A DNA stretch of 64,000 nucleotides from Brachypodium distachyon (GCF_000005505.3 NC_016134.3:12196624-12260623), one strand, 5' to 3'. Shown: positions 1-11,400, counted from the first letter of the stretch. Made by a program: numbers and translations. Notes: generated by a model from the letters alone, not told the origin.

Positions 1-589
1 TCTTAGGATTTTTTTTTCCCCCACCCCCCTCTACTCATACCCCTCTCTCTCTTTTTCCTCCGACAGTCCTGTTGCGAACCGACGCAGGGTACTCCACAAT
101 GAGTTTTTTTCTACAAATTAAAATAAAAAGCTAAAAATAAAAAAACTCGGAAACAAATCTTCGAACAATTTAAAGCCTGAAAGTTAAAAGATCGAGATCA
201 AAAGGTACAAAAGGGCGAGAAAGTGGCTTTCAATTTAGCAGCAAATGAAATGGGTTTGAGTTGACACGTGCCACTGGGCCATATCTGTCTGAAATCATAT
301 CATAATGCTTAATCTGTCAAATTAGGGTTTTCTGTGAAGGTCTTCCTTGAAAGTTGTGGTTCCTTGAAATAATCAACCATAACTATGGTTTTGTGAGAAA
401 CACGACGCAAAAAGTGTGCTTTCTTCAAATTTACTCTTTCGTACCAGATACAAATCAACCAAGCAAGAAACTTGCGAAGAACACCCTGGTCATCCAAGCG
501 AAGAAAACATCACCGCCACAACCCGCATGGATGTTCTTCGCACTTGCACTGTCTGCGATATGGAATCTAAAGATGGATTTCACGTGTCG
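1..589. other. Non-coding flank
   Basis: No gene is supported here. The stretch opens with a pyrimidine-rich tract and is otherwise AT-rich. The short open frames have no recognisable domain and no consistent splice signals. Confidence 0.4.
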
Positions 590-1085
590 ATGGCATGCAC
601 CAAAGCCAAGGCACTCCGTGGTAGCGTTAGGTCCAGATGGACAGTGCTAGTTTGGCTTGGGTTGGGCTGGTTGGGTCCCGATGCGCGTGTTGGCCCAGTC
701 CGATTACGAGAAGGCTTGTAGAACTCAAGAAGAAAATGAAGAAGGCTTGATCGGTAGGAATTCTCAAAAAGAAAACAATCTATGATCGGTAGGAAACAAT
801 AAGGAAGGGCGAGAAAAGAAAAGAGACCAGGCGCGATGGCTAGATGAATCGTTGTCGGACTCGGGGCTCATGCCCGATAAAGCCCCACGAACACTCGCGC
901 CACTGCCTCCGCAACGAATCAAGATCGAGATCAATCGATCATCATCATGTGTCAAAAAGAAGAACAAGAAGATCCAGATCGCCAATTATATCAATGGAGG
1001 GCGGCGGCGCAATCTCAGAGAATCACCATCCCGGCGCCATCTCCCAGGCGGCTACGGTGGCCACTACGAAACAGGGTATATCCAA
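590..1085 (+). repeat. Duplicated promoter/5' exon segment (copy 1)
   Basis: This segment resembles 7540-7835 in the same orientation. Shared landmarks in the same order are a gggctgg/gggtcccgatgcgcg block, GTCGGACTCGGGG, the CACTCGCGCCACTGCCTC block, AAGATCGAGATC, and an ATGGAGGGCG start-like stretch (near 993 here, 7815 there). The copy at 7815 opens a 111-residue frame. Here the frame after the ATG diverges within about 15 codons and stops, so I read this as a truncated paralogous 5' end. The direction of duplication cannot be told. Confidence 0.5.
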
Positions 1086-2270
1086 AGGCTCTGCAAATTG
1101 CCTTAAAGTAATTTGAAAAATGCCTTAAAATGTTTTTTAGGCTTATAAAAAGTGTTGGAACTAATGGGGTTGGGAAAGGTCTTTTGAGGCACTTTTTTTA
1201 ATGTTTAATGCCTTTATTAAACCTTAATTAGCGTCATTAATGGAAAGAATGACTTCTAACGTAAATTAATTTTGGAGGCAGTTCTAAATGATGCCTGAGC
1301 AAAATGCCTTTAATATTCGACCATGACGTAATGCATATTTAGTACTGTAGTTGTACTAAATTAAAGACAATTATTACGGATCAGAGGGAGTACACGATTG
1401 GGGCAGGCAAAACACAAATTTCAGAAGCACAAATAATGCTTACAATCTCTCTCTCTCTCTCAATTTACCATACACACATTTATGGAATACTTTGTGTTTA
1501 CTTGCTTCAATTTCAGGTTACTCTATGTTCCTGTTTACTTATTTACGGTTTTCAGGCTTTATTTCCATGAATAATCGGCCTCAACAACGGTCTAGATAAT
1601 GCTGGACTGCTGGTAAATGTCCAGAACTAACTGTGTTGGAGAATATCTGTAACTGGAAGTGTGCACTGATAAACTGAAACTGTACATGCATGCCCTGTTA
1701 GGCCATAAAGTGGAAACTATGTGATCGATTTCAGCAACTGAATATGACAGTTTTCAAAAAGGACTTGAATAGACTTCTTCAGTACATAGCATTATGCTAG
1801 ACACTAGGCACTAAAATTCGCTTTAGTCGAACCGATGCTACATCAAGCAGTTAGGGCTCGATTATAACATGAACTTTGGCCTTTTTCGGTTGACATGGTA
1901 GCTCGTTGTCACCAGAATCCATTGGGGCTTTACAGGTTAACATTTTCTCATTGATAACTCAGATTTCAGCAGAGGATTCCCCATGCCCGACTAATTAAGC
2001 ACCGTATCTTATCAACCAGCATCATTAATCTGTTCATTTAGTATAAACTGTAAACACTGACAGTAAATTTCACAAAACTAATCCACTATCAGGACTAGGG
2101 CTTCACTTTTGCACAACTATTAATTGAAGCTCGCAACACAAAACTACTAGCTACTCTATGCGTAATCTTTTTCAGTTTACCCAAACGGACAGGAAACCCA
2201 TCAACGATCGATCTGTACACACTTGACAATGATCTAGAGACCGGCTAATAAATGCTTCCGCAGGCAGGCT
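1086..2270. other. Intergenic, with a truncated Stowaway-like end
   Basis: No coding region is visible. At about 1345-1393 the sequence reads TTGTACTAAATTAAAGAC followed by GGATCAGAGGGAGTA. This is the right end of a Stowaway-type MITE; no matching left half is visible, so it is truncated. A (CT)n tract lies at about 1447-1460. The rest is AT-rich; part of it could be 3' UTR of the minus-strand ORF at 2271-2624. Confidence 0.4.
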
Positions 2271-2624
2271 CTAGTTTGTGTCGTCGTCGTCGACCTCGAC
2301 CTCAGCATACCCCTTCTCATGGTACATCCTGAGGAGCTCATCTTCCTGGTCCAAGTAGGCCTGGAAGTTGAGCACGTCAATGGTGTTGACGGCCATGAAC
2401 TCCTCGCGCTCCTCGGGAGTCCGGTTCCTGAGGAGCCTGTCGACGAGCTCGAGGCCGAGGGGCCGCAGAGGGCGGTGGCGCGGGTCCGCAGATCCTGCCA
2501 GCAGCGTGTCGATGGCCTCCTGGGTCAGCCGCTTCTTCCTTCTCACCGCCTTCCTCCTGGCTTCCCTGGCGTAGTGGCGCGCCGTCATCTCCCTCGTCTC
2601 CGGGGACTGGCTCTTGGCCGCCAC
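2271..2624 (-). CDS. Small charged protein of unknown function, probably 5'-truncated
   Basis: I do not recognise this protein. The frame encodes about 117 residues rich in Arg/Lys at the N-terminal half (AREARRKAVRRKKR) and acidic at the C terminus, ending EVEVDDDDTN. No membrane segment or signal peptide is seen. Codon use is GC3-rich, as in grass coding exons, which argues that it is or was real. The first in-frame ATG is at 2588, giving 105 residues. The frame is open a little further upstream, but there it runs straight into a FAR1 domain fragment at about 2636 read in a different frame. The original first exon therefore looks lost or lies beyond an unseen intron. It may be an expressed short gene or a decaying remnant. 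Confidence 0.45.
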   Translation of the reverse strand: MAAKSQSPETREMTARHYAREARRKAVRRKKRLTQEAIDTLLAGSADPRHRPLRPLGLELVDRLLRNRTPEEREEFMAVNTIDVLNFQAYLDQEDELLRMYHEKGYAEVEVDDDDTN

Positions 2625-2636
2625 CGCCAGGCATCT

Positions 2637-2935
2637 CTAATACGACGTTTTGCACTGTCCAAACCCTCTCTTTGATGATACTAAATTGAACATGAGCATC
2701 ACAACTGGTCCTTGTAATATCCTTTTGTGATGACTCATTTTCTCGATATCCTTGGCTACTACAAACTAGATGTCTTCGTCTTGCTCTTTCTAACACTGAA
2801 CCCAACATGTCCAGCATAGATGTTGTACATCTCATAAGCCTTTTCCTCAGATTCAAAAATCATTCCAATTTTAGGTGTGATCAAATTTTGTCCAGATTTA
2901 TCAACCACCTCCTGTACATATGAATTGTCAATTAA
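2637..2935 (-). pseudogene. FAR1/FHY3-type DNA-binding domain fragment
   Basis: The minus strand encodes TPKIGMIFESEEKAYEMYN, continuing to YAGHVGFSVRKSKTK, which is the start of the FAR1 DNA-binding domain found in FHY3/FAR1 transcription factors and related Mutator-like transposases. After a frame change near 2765 the next block of the same domain follows: VCSSQGYRENESSQKD, then CDAHVQFSI and VWTVQNVVLE. The zinc-coordinating His block that normally follows is absent, because the sequence passes into the unrelated ORF at 2271-2624. With a frameshift and only part of the domain present, this is a gene or transposon fragment. Confidence 0.7.
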
Positions 2936-2950
2936 AAATGTACTATAACA

Positions 2951-2970
2951 ATATATATATATATATATAT
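2951..2970. repeat. (AT)10 microsatellite
   Basis: Ten uninterrupted AT dinucleotides. The flank on the right is sharply GC-rich. Confidence 0.95.
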
Positions 2971-5115
2971 GGTCACGCCCGCGCCTCGCGACCCCGCCCC
3001 GCGGCGTGCAGTTTTTGTGCATGTAGCGCAAGAAAATTACGTTGGCTTCTTGCATCGAGCGCACGCCCGTGCGGTCTGCATGTGACGTAATATTACGTCC
3101 ATGGCTCCATGCGGATTCACACCTGGATTCCTCTTGAACCGCACGCGCACGATTGGGATTAGAGAAATGGCTGCCGTAAGAAAACAGGTTGAACATACGC
3201 CCGACATAACATTATGTTGCATGCACAGAGCTGCAGAACTAGCATGAACTATGTCCACAAGCTCTGCCTCGTAAGATACTTATATTTTCTGTGGCCCCAC
3301 GAACCTTTTTCAGCCTTCATCCTAGTAGTTGTACGGTAAAAATTCTCATCAAGTGCTACCGTAAAAAAACCATCTAATTGTTGTTCATATAGGATTTTTG
3401 TGTGTTTTATCCTTACTTTTCTAACTTTGTATAAGTACAAGAAAATTTAGCACAAGAAACATAAAATTATGCGCCAAGCAAGACAAAAAAGTTATGCAGC
3501 AATTAATTTCTGTTTGCGCTTTCATAGTACAATATTTCAACGAATAGGACTATTAACGATGGAACAAAATCAGATAAACTACATGCTTTACGCTATGCGC
3601 TCTGCATGAAGGCATACATATTCTAAACAATTGCTTAAAATTTGGACAATCTATCACTAACTTCTGGAACAGTACTAGCAGCTGTAAAAAAAACAGAGCT
3701 CTGGAAAGAGAAGCTGAAGCACAAAGCATCTACGGGCTTTCCAAAATTTGCATTCGCCCACCGGCCGCCATCCATTTAGTTGTCTCGCACTAGGCCTCCA
3801 TCCTCAAGTATTGCTGAAGACATCACTTACTATTTGCTCAAACAATCTTACTACCCACTCAAAGAGTCAGGAAGAACGTTGTACCTGCCACTTGAAAAAA
3901 CAACATAATCAACTTATCCATAGAAGCACCTACCAGTATCATAAATTGATCTAGATCAACTAGCATTGCAACATCCGGCTAGATGTATAAGAAAAGTTGA
4001 AACTAGAGACCTCAGACTTTAACCCGAGCTTTGTCCCAAACTGAAGTTCATTATACAATAATAATCGAAACTTGTCCCGAATTGAATCCGAACCATTGTA
4101 CGAAAATAACTAGACCTCCTTGTACAAAATAACGAGAGACCTCAAACTTAATTTAATCAGTCAATAAATCTAATGTCCCAAATTTCAGAACCAAAACCTG
4201 TTGTTTCCCTCAATAAACCTCATTATAAAAACTAACTAGAGACCACAAACTTAACCAATTTATAAAATCCAAGGTCCCAAATTTTAGAATCAGAACCTGA
4301 TGTTCCCCAAAATAGACAACAAGCAAGCCTCCGAAGGTCGGAGCCTTCCTATGTCATTGAGACCCTTTCTCACAGTTATATACCATTGAGAATCATGAAA
4401 AATAAATTTGAAACACAGTAAGCATTGCATTCTTAATAATCTAAACTTGATCCAACATGATATTTCTCATGGCTGATACACTTAATCGCAAGACAAGTCA
4501 AAACACGAGCATACAGAAAACAAGGTCCATCGTCATCCAGCAAGCATTCAGGGGCAGCATGAACGACGTAGAAATAAACTACAACTTTGCTCTGTAGAAA
4601 TCTAGAAAAACAAAATCCTTCCAGGAATGCAAAACAGGAAAATAGTGTAATGATAGCACCAGATTTCAAATTAATGCTAAAACTGAACAAGAAAGTAGTT
4701 TCAAATTTTTGCTAAAACTGAACAAGAAAGTAGTAATTCTCTTGTTCATTCTGGCACTATTGTGAACTATAGAAACTTAAAGTAGGAATAGCCTGTCCTT
4801 TAAAAAAAATGTGATTAGTCAATAAGGTAGCTCTTAATAGTTCTGATTTTAATTTCTGACAAAGTATTAAGTGATTCTTTCACACATCACTTTTTATACT
4901 CTTGCTAATCCAGAAGTGATCAGTGCGCAACACCTACATTACCTGGTAATTACTTAAATACCTGTCAAAGCTCGTTAGATTGCAACGACTTTTGAGTCTA
5001 AAATCTAAATTTGGCTACCTGTCTACTGCACTAAGACAGTGAAGAAATAATAGGTGATACAACTCACATTATCTTAATAATGCAACAAGTTCAGGTATAT
5101 CATAAAATATATCTC
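2971..5115. other. Intergenic with short local direct duplications
   Basis: No gene is supported. Two local duplications are visible. A roughly 98-bp-spaced pair near 4133-4212 and 4231-4312 shares GAGACC.CAAACTTAA and GTCCCAAATTT blocks. A 36-bp-scale pair at about 4664-4734 shares GCTAAAACTGAACAAGAAAG. The remainder is AT-rich. Confidence 0.45.
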
Positions 5116-5136
5116 TATAGATTGCACATTGCACAT

Positions 5137-5212
5137 ACCTAGAGCTGTACACCACAGTCCCGCAAGAGCATCTATATACTTTTTCCCATTTATATCATAA
5201 GCATAAGCACCC
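5137..5212 (-). pseudogene. Orphan exon of GABA transaminase-like aminotransferase
   Basis: The minus strand encodes [18 protein letters not shown] followed by LWCTALG. This is a conserved early segment of plant class III pyruvate-dependent GABA transaminases (POP2/GABA-T type). It is bounded by a good donor (CTCTAG|GTATGT) and a plausible acceptor, so it was copied as a genomic exon rather than from mRNA. I find no neighbouring exons with the next conserved blocks or the PLP-binding lysine region. It is therefore an isolated captured fragment and cannot encode an enzyme. Confidence 0.7.
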
Positions 5213-5287
5213 TGTAATGTGTTCTGCATAATGTAAAGGTAAAACATACGATCATATCCTGACAAGCCAAACCGGCTCGCTGCGCAT

Positions 5288-5415
5288 GTGGGAGTATTTT
5301 TCTTTCATGTAAACATGTCCATGACAGTAGAAACTCCCCAGATTTGTGCGTGTATGGGAGTATGTTTCTTTCATGTAAACATGTCCATGAGCAGCAGAAG
5401 AAACTCCCCAGATTT
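5288..5415. repeat. Tandem duplication, ~60-bp unit
   Basis: Two adjacent copies share GGGAGTAT, then TTTCTTTCATGTAAACATG, TCCATGA and AAACTCCCCAGATTT. They differ by a few substitutions and a small insertion in the second copy. Confidence 0.85.
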
Positions 5416-5669
5416 CAAGTGTTTTGTTGTTTCTACTTGTGAGACGACGATTAGATCATGGAAAAGCAATCTTCTCAGGGCGTCGTAGAACAAATGCTAA
5501 ATCAGCAAATTTATACTAACAGTGAGTGCCATAGTCAGCAGAATAATAACTACACGAATCACACAAAGGAAGTTGGCGTTAGCAAAAAAAAGTAGGAACG
5601 ATGAACACATCTCTCATAGGCATTCTGCTGAACAGGTGACATACATGAACATGAGTTTCTCACCTTAAC

Positions 5670-5970
5670 AGTAGATGAGTGCGGGCGGTCGTGCAGCTCG
5701 TCGAACACGTCGGTGAAGGGAAGATGAGGACCTGCGGCTGTGCAAATCGTTGCAAAATTAGCTAGCAGTGCAGTAAAATTAATCTCAGAAAATTAATCAT
5801 GGAGCTCTTACTCGGCGGCAGGGCAGCAGCTCGGGGGGTCGGAGGTCGTGCTGCAGGTGCAGGAAGGCCCCTCGACGGTCGAGCCGTACGAAGCCGCTGC
5901 CGACCGGAGTGAAGTGGAGGGAGAGTCGGCTTCGCCGGAGGAGATTTAACCACTGGGACGAGCTTCTTCA
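5670..5970 (-). other. Possible two-exon coding remnant of unknown identity
   Basis: Two GC-rich minus-strand stretches look exonic. One, about 5810-5967, begins after a CTCTCTCCTCAG acceptor-like site, encodes VKKLVPVVKSPPAKPTLPP, and ends at a GTAAGA donor. The other, about 5668-5736, lies between GCCGCAG and GTGAGA and encodes PHLPFTDVFDELHDRPHSST. Their phases are compatible (1 then 2). I do not recognise the product and cannot find a convincing start or later exons. Confidence 0.25.
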
Positions 5971-6299
5971 CCTGAGGAGAGAGAATCACCTGTATGCTCT
6001 TGGCCTGAGGGAGGGAGAGAGAGAAACGGCTGCTGCCGCCGATGGATATCAAGGGCTCGGGTCTGCTCCTCTGTGGACAGCCGCGCCGTCAAAATCAGAA
6101 CCGAGCTCGCGGTAAGCTGCTTGTCGCCCCTTCCGTTGTCGACGAACGCAGCACAGCTGCCGCCGACCACTCGCCGCCGGAAATCCGACAGAAGCCGCTG
6201 CCGCCTACGCTCGTCCCACTCACCGCTCGCCAACGAGACCCCGAATCGACTGGAACCGCAACTATGAGTGGATGGGTGGGCACGCGAGAGTAGCTCGGG

Positions 6300-7539
6300 A
6301 GAAACCGTTGCCCGTCTCACGTCATAATTTATTTAAAAAATTACATCGCCTAGGGCGTCTGCCTCGGTGCCTCGGTCGAATGGCCAGGGTTGGTCCGGTT
6401 GTCCGGCTGGTTAGACCGACCAGGGTGCCTAGGGTACCTAACAGAGTTTCTATATATTCTGTCAAGTTCGTTACTTATATTTTTTTACCTCATTAGGTAC
6501 TTCATTTTTCACTGATCCAACATGTTTTATTTGTTGTTCCTCTTCTCCACGATCGCCACCAACGGCATCATTCAAAGGTGGAACATGTAATCTACATCAA
6601 GAAGCGATCGGTGACTAATTGGCCGGCCGGGCCTTGATATGGTGATGATCATGATCAAGCGAGGAGCAGCAGCAGCAGTTACCTGAGGACCGACGGCGAC
6701 GGAGCAGCGTGCGTGCGATCCAGCAGTAGGGGTTCCACTGACGTTGCCATGTAGGTCTTCGCCGTGCCGCCTTCGAAGTGAACTGCTGCTCGTTCACCTC
6801 CACTGACGTTGCCATGGCCGTCGCCGGGTAGGGCTTCGTCGCGCCGCCCTTCCTCCATGGCCGGTGATAGGAACTGGGAGATGAGTCGACGGAAAGGGAT
6901 CGGGTCGGGATAGGCGGGCGCTACGAAGGAAACGACGCGGGAGGCGGAGCCGATCCAATCTGTGCTGCGCTCGATCAACGGCGAGGTGGTGATCCGATCT
7001 ATGCTGCGCCCGATCATGAAGCTCGATCGACAGGGCAAATGATCGATGGGGCAGCGAACGCGGGTGAGCCGACGGAGGAGATCGCGAGCCGAAGTGGGCA
7101 ATGGGCGAGCCACGAAGAAAATCCCTTCGTAAACGAGCCATGGCGCGCGAGAGCATCCGATCTGAAGCCTGCGGCATCGGAGGCGTGGAGCGCACAAGGG
7201 CGAAGGTGCGCCAGGCGCCCACCCAATTTTTTGCCACAAAGACGGTTCCGACGTGGACACAAAGACGCGGACTCGTCGAGCGATGCACGTGCTGATGGAT
7301 CTGTCAACACGTGCATCGAGCGAGAGAGCGCCTGGGCTTCCGTGGCGTGGGCCGTATGGGCTGTAACATGTTGGGCTGGGGGGATAGGGGAGCTATGCTG
7401 GGCCTGGTTAGAGGGGCTATGGTGCCAGAAACACTCACATGGGCTAAAGAAGTACCTTGTGTCATCTAGCTGGAATGCGCAGGCCCGCCCTCCTCATCAA
7501 AAGCGAATAATGGAGGAAAAGCGGAGAGTTAGTGAGTTG
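6300..7539. other. GC-rich stretch without a supported gene
   Basis: Several long overlapping frames exist on both strands, as expected from GC-rich sequence. None shows a known domain. From 6670 to 7330 the composition resembles a grass 5' exon/CpG-rich promoter. CCACTGACGTTGCCATG occurs twice (about 6735 and 6801), with related sequence around both copies, so there is a short local duplication. I would not annotate a gene here. Confidence 0.3.
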
Positions 7540-7814
7540 GGCTGGGCAGCGAGCCCATTGCTTGGGCTGATTGGGCCCCGATGCGCGCGGGCGTCGGCAT
7601 AGTCCTAGAAAAGTCCAGGCGCAGGCGGCGGCCAGGCTAGTCGTGGTCGGACTCGGGGATCCGAAGGTCTCAAATAGCCCGATAAATCCCCAGAAACACT
7701 CGCGCCACCGCCTCAAGATCGAGATCGTCAAAAAAGAAGAAGAAGATCGAGATCGATCAAGCCTTCGGTCTCGCCCTTGACAACGCTCTGCAGACTCCAG
7801 AGCCCGATCGATCC
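7540..7814 (+). promoter_or_regulatory. Duplicated promoter/5' UTR segment (copy 2)
   Basis: Partner of the 590-1085 segment. It directly precedes the 111-codon frame at 7815, so it is the probable promoter/5' UTR of that frame. No clear TATA box is seen. Confidence 0.4.
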
Positions 7815-8150
7815 ATGGAGGGCGCCACAATCCCCCATGCAGCGACAGCCGCACTCACAGTGCAGGAGGCCCTGGCCCTGATCGCCCCGGGCTTCACGTC
7901 GAGGATGATGGCGGAAGAAGGAACCAGACCCTGCGACAAGTCCAGAGAAGCCGGGACCAAGTGCATGAAGCGGCTGGAGCCGCTGGACGAGGACGACATC
8001 GACTTGCTCAAGACGATGCAGCCGGCGCGGCCCGTGCTGCCGCGGTTCCAGGCCAGGGCCGCCAGGAAGACGCAGACGCAGCTTGACCGCGACTGCATCC
8101 GGGCCGTGCAGGACATCGGGGACCTGGACTGGGACCTCCTCACGCAGTAA
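7815..8150 (+). CDS. Unknown grass-type protein with an early stop
   Basis: The frame starts at ATGGAGGGCG and encodes 111 residues ending in DLDWDLLTQ, then TAA at 8148-8150. The product is soluble-looking, with no signal peptide or membrane segment, and its C-terminal third is acidic. GC3 is high, as in a genuine grass exon. I do not recognise the family. The same frame stays open for 24 more codons after the TAA (SVYGRAYGWVCDCYTDEE, then IMALCR) and ends at TAG 8223-8225. That tail has coding character, so the TAA looks like a recent nonsense mutation shortening a protein of about 136 residues. Alternatives are readthrough, or chance. Confidence 0.5.
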   Translation: MEGATIPHAATAALTVQEALALIAPGFTSRMMAEEGTRPCDKSREAGTKCMKRLEPLDEDDIDLLKTMQPARPVLPRFQARAARKTQTQLDRDCIRAVQDIGDLDWDLLTQ

Positions 8151-8225
8151 AGCGTCTACGGCCGCGCCTACGGCTGGGTCTGCGATTGCTACACCGACGA
8201 GGAAATCATGGCGCTATGCCGTTAG

Positions 8226-8451
8226 TTACTTGCTGTGTTAATCGCTCTGTATCCATGGTGTTAGTATTGACTTATATTACTATGAGATATGAATATGATC
8301 TCTAGACCGGAAAATCTGGTTGAAACCAAAGTTCAAAGCTTCAAAGCTCTATAGCCTTGTGACGGTCCTAATAACTCGCTAGTACATTTCTTCTCTTTTT
8401 CTTTCGCGACATAGAGGCATGCATTCCTTTTCTGGCATTCCTTTTCACGTG
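8226..8451. other. Intergenic; probable 3' UTR of the Der-type gene
   Basis: This AT-rich stretch lies between the unknown ORF and the minus-strand stop of the GTPase gene, and probably contains the latter's 3' UTR. No other signal is seen. Confidence 0.35.
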
Positions 8452-11400
8452 CTACGAACTGGCTCCTACGAGCGAGCCACGAGCCTCCGTGTTGTTGGAC
8501 TTCCGCCGCTGCTTGTCCGCCCGCTTCCTGCTGCGCCACAGCAGCCGGATGGGCGTGCCCGGGAACCCGGCGTCAGACCGGAGCTGCTTGTGCATGTACC
8601 GCCGGTACGGCTCCGGGAAGAGCTTCGCGTCGTTCACGAAGAGCACGAACGTCGGCGGCCGGACAGCGGCCTGCAGTGAGCAGATCAAGATTTTTTTTCG
8701 TCAGCACCTAATGTGTAAACTCTAGCTACGATTGAGATTTTCTTTCTTTTTCTTTGAGAACAAGGTTATATGAGTTACTCTACCTGTGTTGTGTAGTAGA
8801 CACGGCCTCTTTTGCCGCCTCTTGTCCGCGGCGGTGCTTTGAATGCTACGGCTTCTCTTACCACTTGATTAAGAATAGAGGTGCCAAGTCTTCTGGACCT
8901 TTCCTTTTCGACCAAAGAAGCGGCCGAAATAATCCTGAAAACCAAATTCATGCACCATGTTAGAGAATTGTCAGCAAATGAAAATATTCTGTATGCAATC
9001 AAAGTATGATGTATTATCAGTCAGTGAAAATGGACATATACTAAAATCTGCAAGGTTGTAGAATACAGTTAATAATAACTAAAGGAAGCATTAAGACGCT
9101 TTTGGGATTCAGAAACTAAGATAAGGGATTTTACTTTTCAACGCTGTTCCCATTGATTGCCGAGCAATAAACAATAGGTGCCCAGTCAAGTACTCGGAGC
9201 TTCTCTCTTACATCTAGTTCATAATGCGTAGTGCTCTCATTGTTCTTGTTTGGAATTGTATCCCATTTGTTCACAACAATGACACACGCCTTTCCCTCTT
9301 TCTCGATCCTTTCTGCGATTTTATAATCCTTGACACCACAAAAAAATGTTTAAAATAAAATATCAGTAAAAGAACACCTATATATCTGCATGAATTTCTT
9401 GTGTGCACGCGTGAATGGGATTGTGACATAAATACCTGCTCTGTAACGCAGGCCATCGCTTCAACAACAAGGGCAACCACATCAGACCGACGAATGGCAC
9501 TAAATGCACGTTTTACTGAAAGCGTTTCAGTTGTGCTGCCAGCAGAAGCAACTGCTGCTCTTCGCCGGATGCCTGCGGTATCAATGAGTTTGAATTTCTG
9601 CAGCATTTGATTTGAAATATCAGCATATTAGTGTTGCATTGCAAATGACGTCTAATTCATATTTCTTACATATCGAATTTTAATCTTGTTATACAGATGA
9701 AGTGCATTTAAATGGATATAGTTTGGCAGTGTACTGCACTAACGAAACAGCTGTGAGATTCAAATGTTCAATAGTATTATGAACAAACCTGCCCATCCTC
9801 TGTGGTGAACTCAGTGTCAATGGCATCACGGGTGGTCCCACTAACTGGGCTTACAATAGTTCTATCTTCTCCAACCAAAGCATTTAGAATACTACTTTTC
9901 CCAACATTTGGTCTTCCAACGATGGAAATTGCAGGAACACGGTTTTCGTCTTCTTCAACATCATCCAACCCTTCTAGTCCCTGTAACACCTAATCTTTAT
10001 ATCAAAAAGAACTTCATGGATGTTCCCAATCATTAAGAGAAAATCTTATCTGAACAAATATTCAGTACCTCGAAATTTTTCAGTTCTGAACAGACCATGT
10101 CAAGGAGCTCTCCAGTTCCAGTGCCAGTAATAGCAGATATTGATACAGGTGTAAACCTGGCAGGAACCATGGCAATATGATCTTAGCAGCAAATCAATAT
10201 AGATATGGCTGCCTGCTGCATAACTAAATAAAATACAGATCATCATGCTTTATGGTAAGAGCACAACCAAAGTGTTGAGAGACAATTCATCCTGGCAGAA
10301 TAACTAACAAACATACATGAGTTTTTGAATCTTGCATGTGGAAGCATTAGGATATATACTTTATGTTATCATAGCCTATATACAGTTCAAACCAGGCTAA
10401 TGTTTTGTTTGTCCTTAGTATTTTGAAGCACAATCACAAAAATGTCAGCTCTTAGTGTCAAGTTTTCAGTAATTGCTATTGTTGAAATTCCAGAACATAA
10501 CGGAAAAAATCAATCCAACGCTGTTAAATGTTTTCGAAATGTGAATGAACAGAATGCTATGGTGAATGAACAGAATGCTATGTAATCACGGTGTGCCTAT
10601 AGCATAAGTTTACTTTTGTAGGCTTACCCTAGTGACCAAAATTCTAATGCTTGCATTTGCCCTTTCTTTGGGGATTCACACTTGTTTACAGCAAGTATGA
10701 TGCACTTGTGTGAGAAGTTCCGACGTAACCAATCAGCAATTTCTATGTCAGCTGCCACAAGACCAGCCTGAAGGAATTTGAGACCATCGTGTTGGTAAGT
10801 ACAAGCTTTGGAAGTTTATAATAATAATTTAAAGCTAAGAATAGGTAGCAAAAAAGTGAGGAAACTACTGCAGCAAGTTATGCATTTCATGTCATAACTC
10901 ATAAAGAACTTTCTCAAGAGAATGAATAGATAATGGCACCAAAGGAACAGATCAAGACAATGATCAAGAACGGCGCCAGAGAAACTTGAGTAATCGGGAG
11001 GTAAAAAATTAGAGTATAGAGTATTTCTAGGATTAGAAGAACTAAATGTTACCCAAGAAAATGATAAAGCAGTTGTTCAAAGTAAAAGATAGTAATTTCC
11101 TAAACCTGCCTGACCATCCACAAGGAATAGAAGTACAGTTGCTTCTTCAACAGCAGCAACAGCTTGTTTTTCAATCATTGATGGCATCCTGGCAATAGCA
11201 GCTTCTCTAGAGGCCAGAGGAATCCCATCCATACCAACAGTAGTTGTGATGGCAAGCTCTTCCATTACACCTGCTTGAGACTTTGAAAGAGTAATCACAC
11301 CCCCAGTATCAATAACCATAAACTCTTGATCACCCCAGTAAGATCGTCCATACAAACGATCTCTGGTCACACCAGGTTCATCGACAACGATAGCCCTGTT

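Noticed and set aside
6679..7602. Long overlapping frames on both strands (up to ~190 codons)
   Set aside because: GC-rich sequence yields long frames by chance. No domain, splice logic or consistent start supports any of them.
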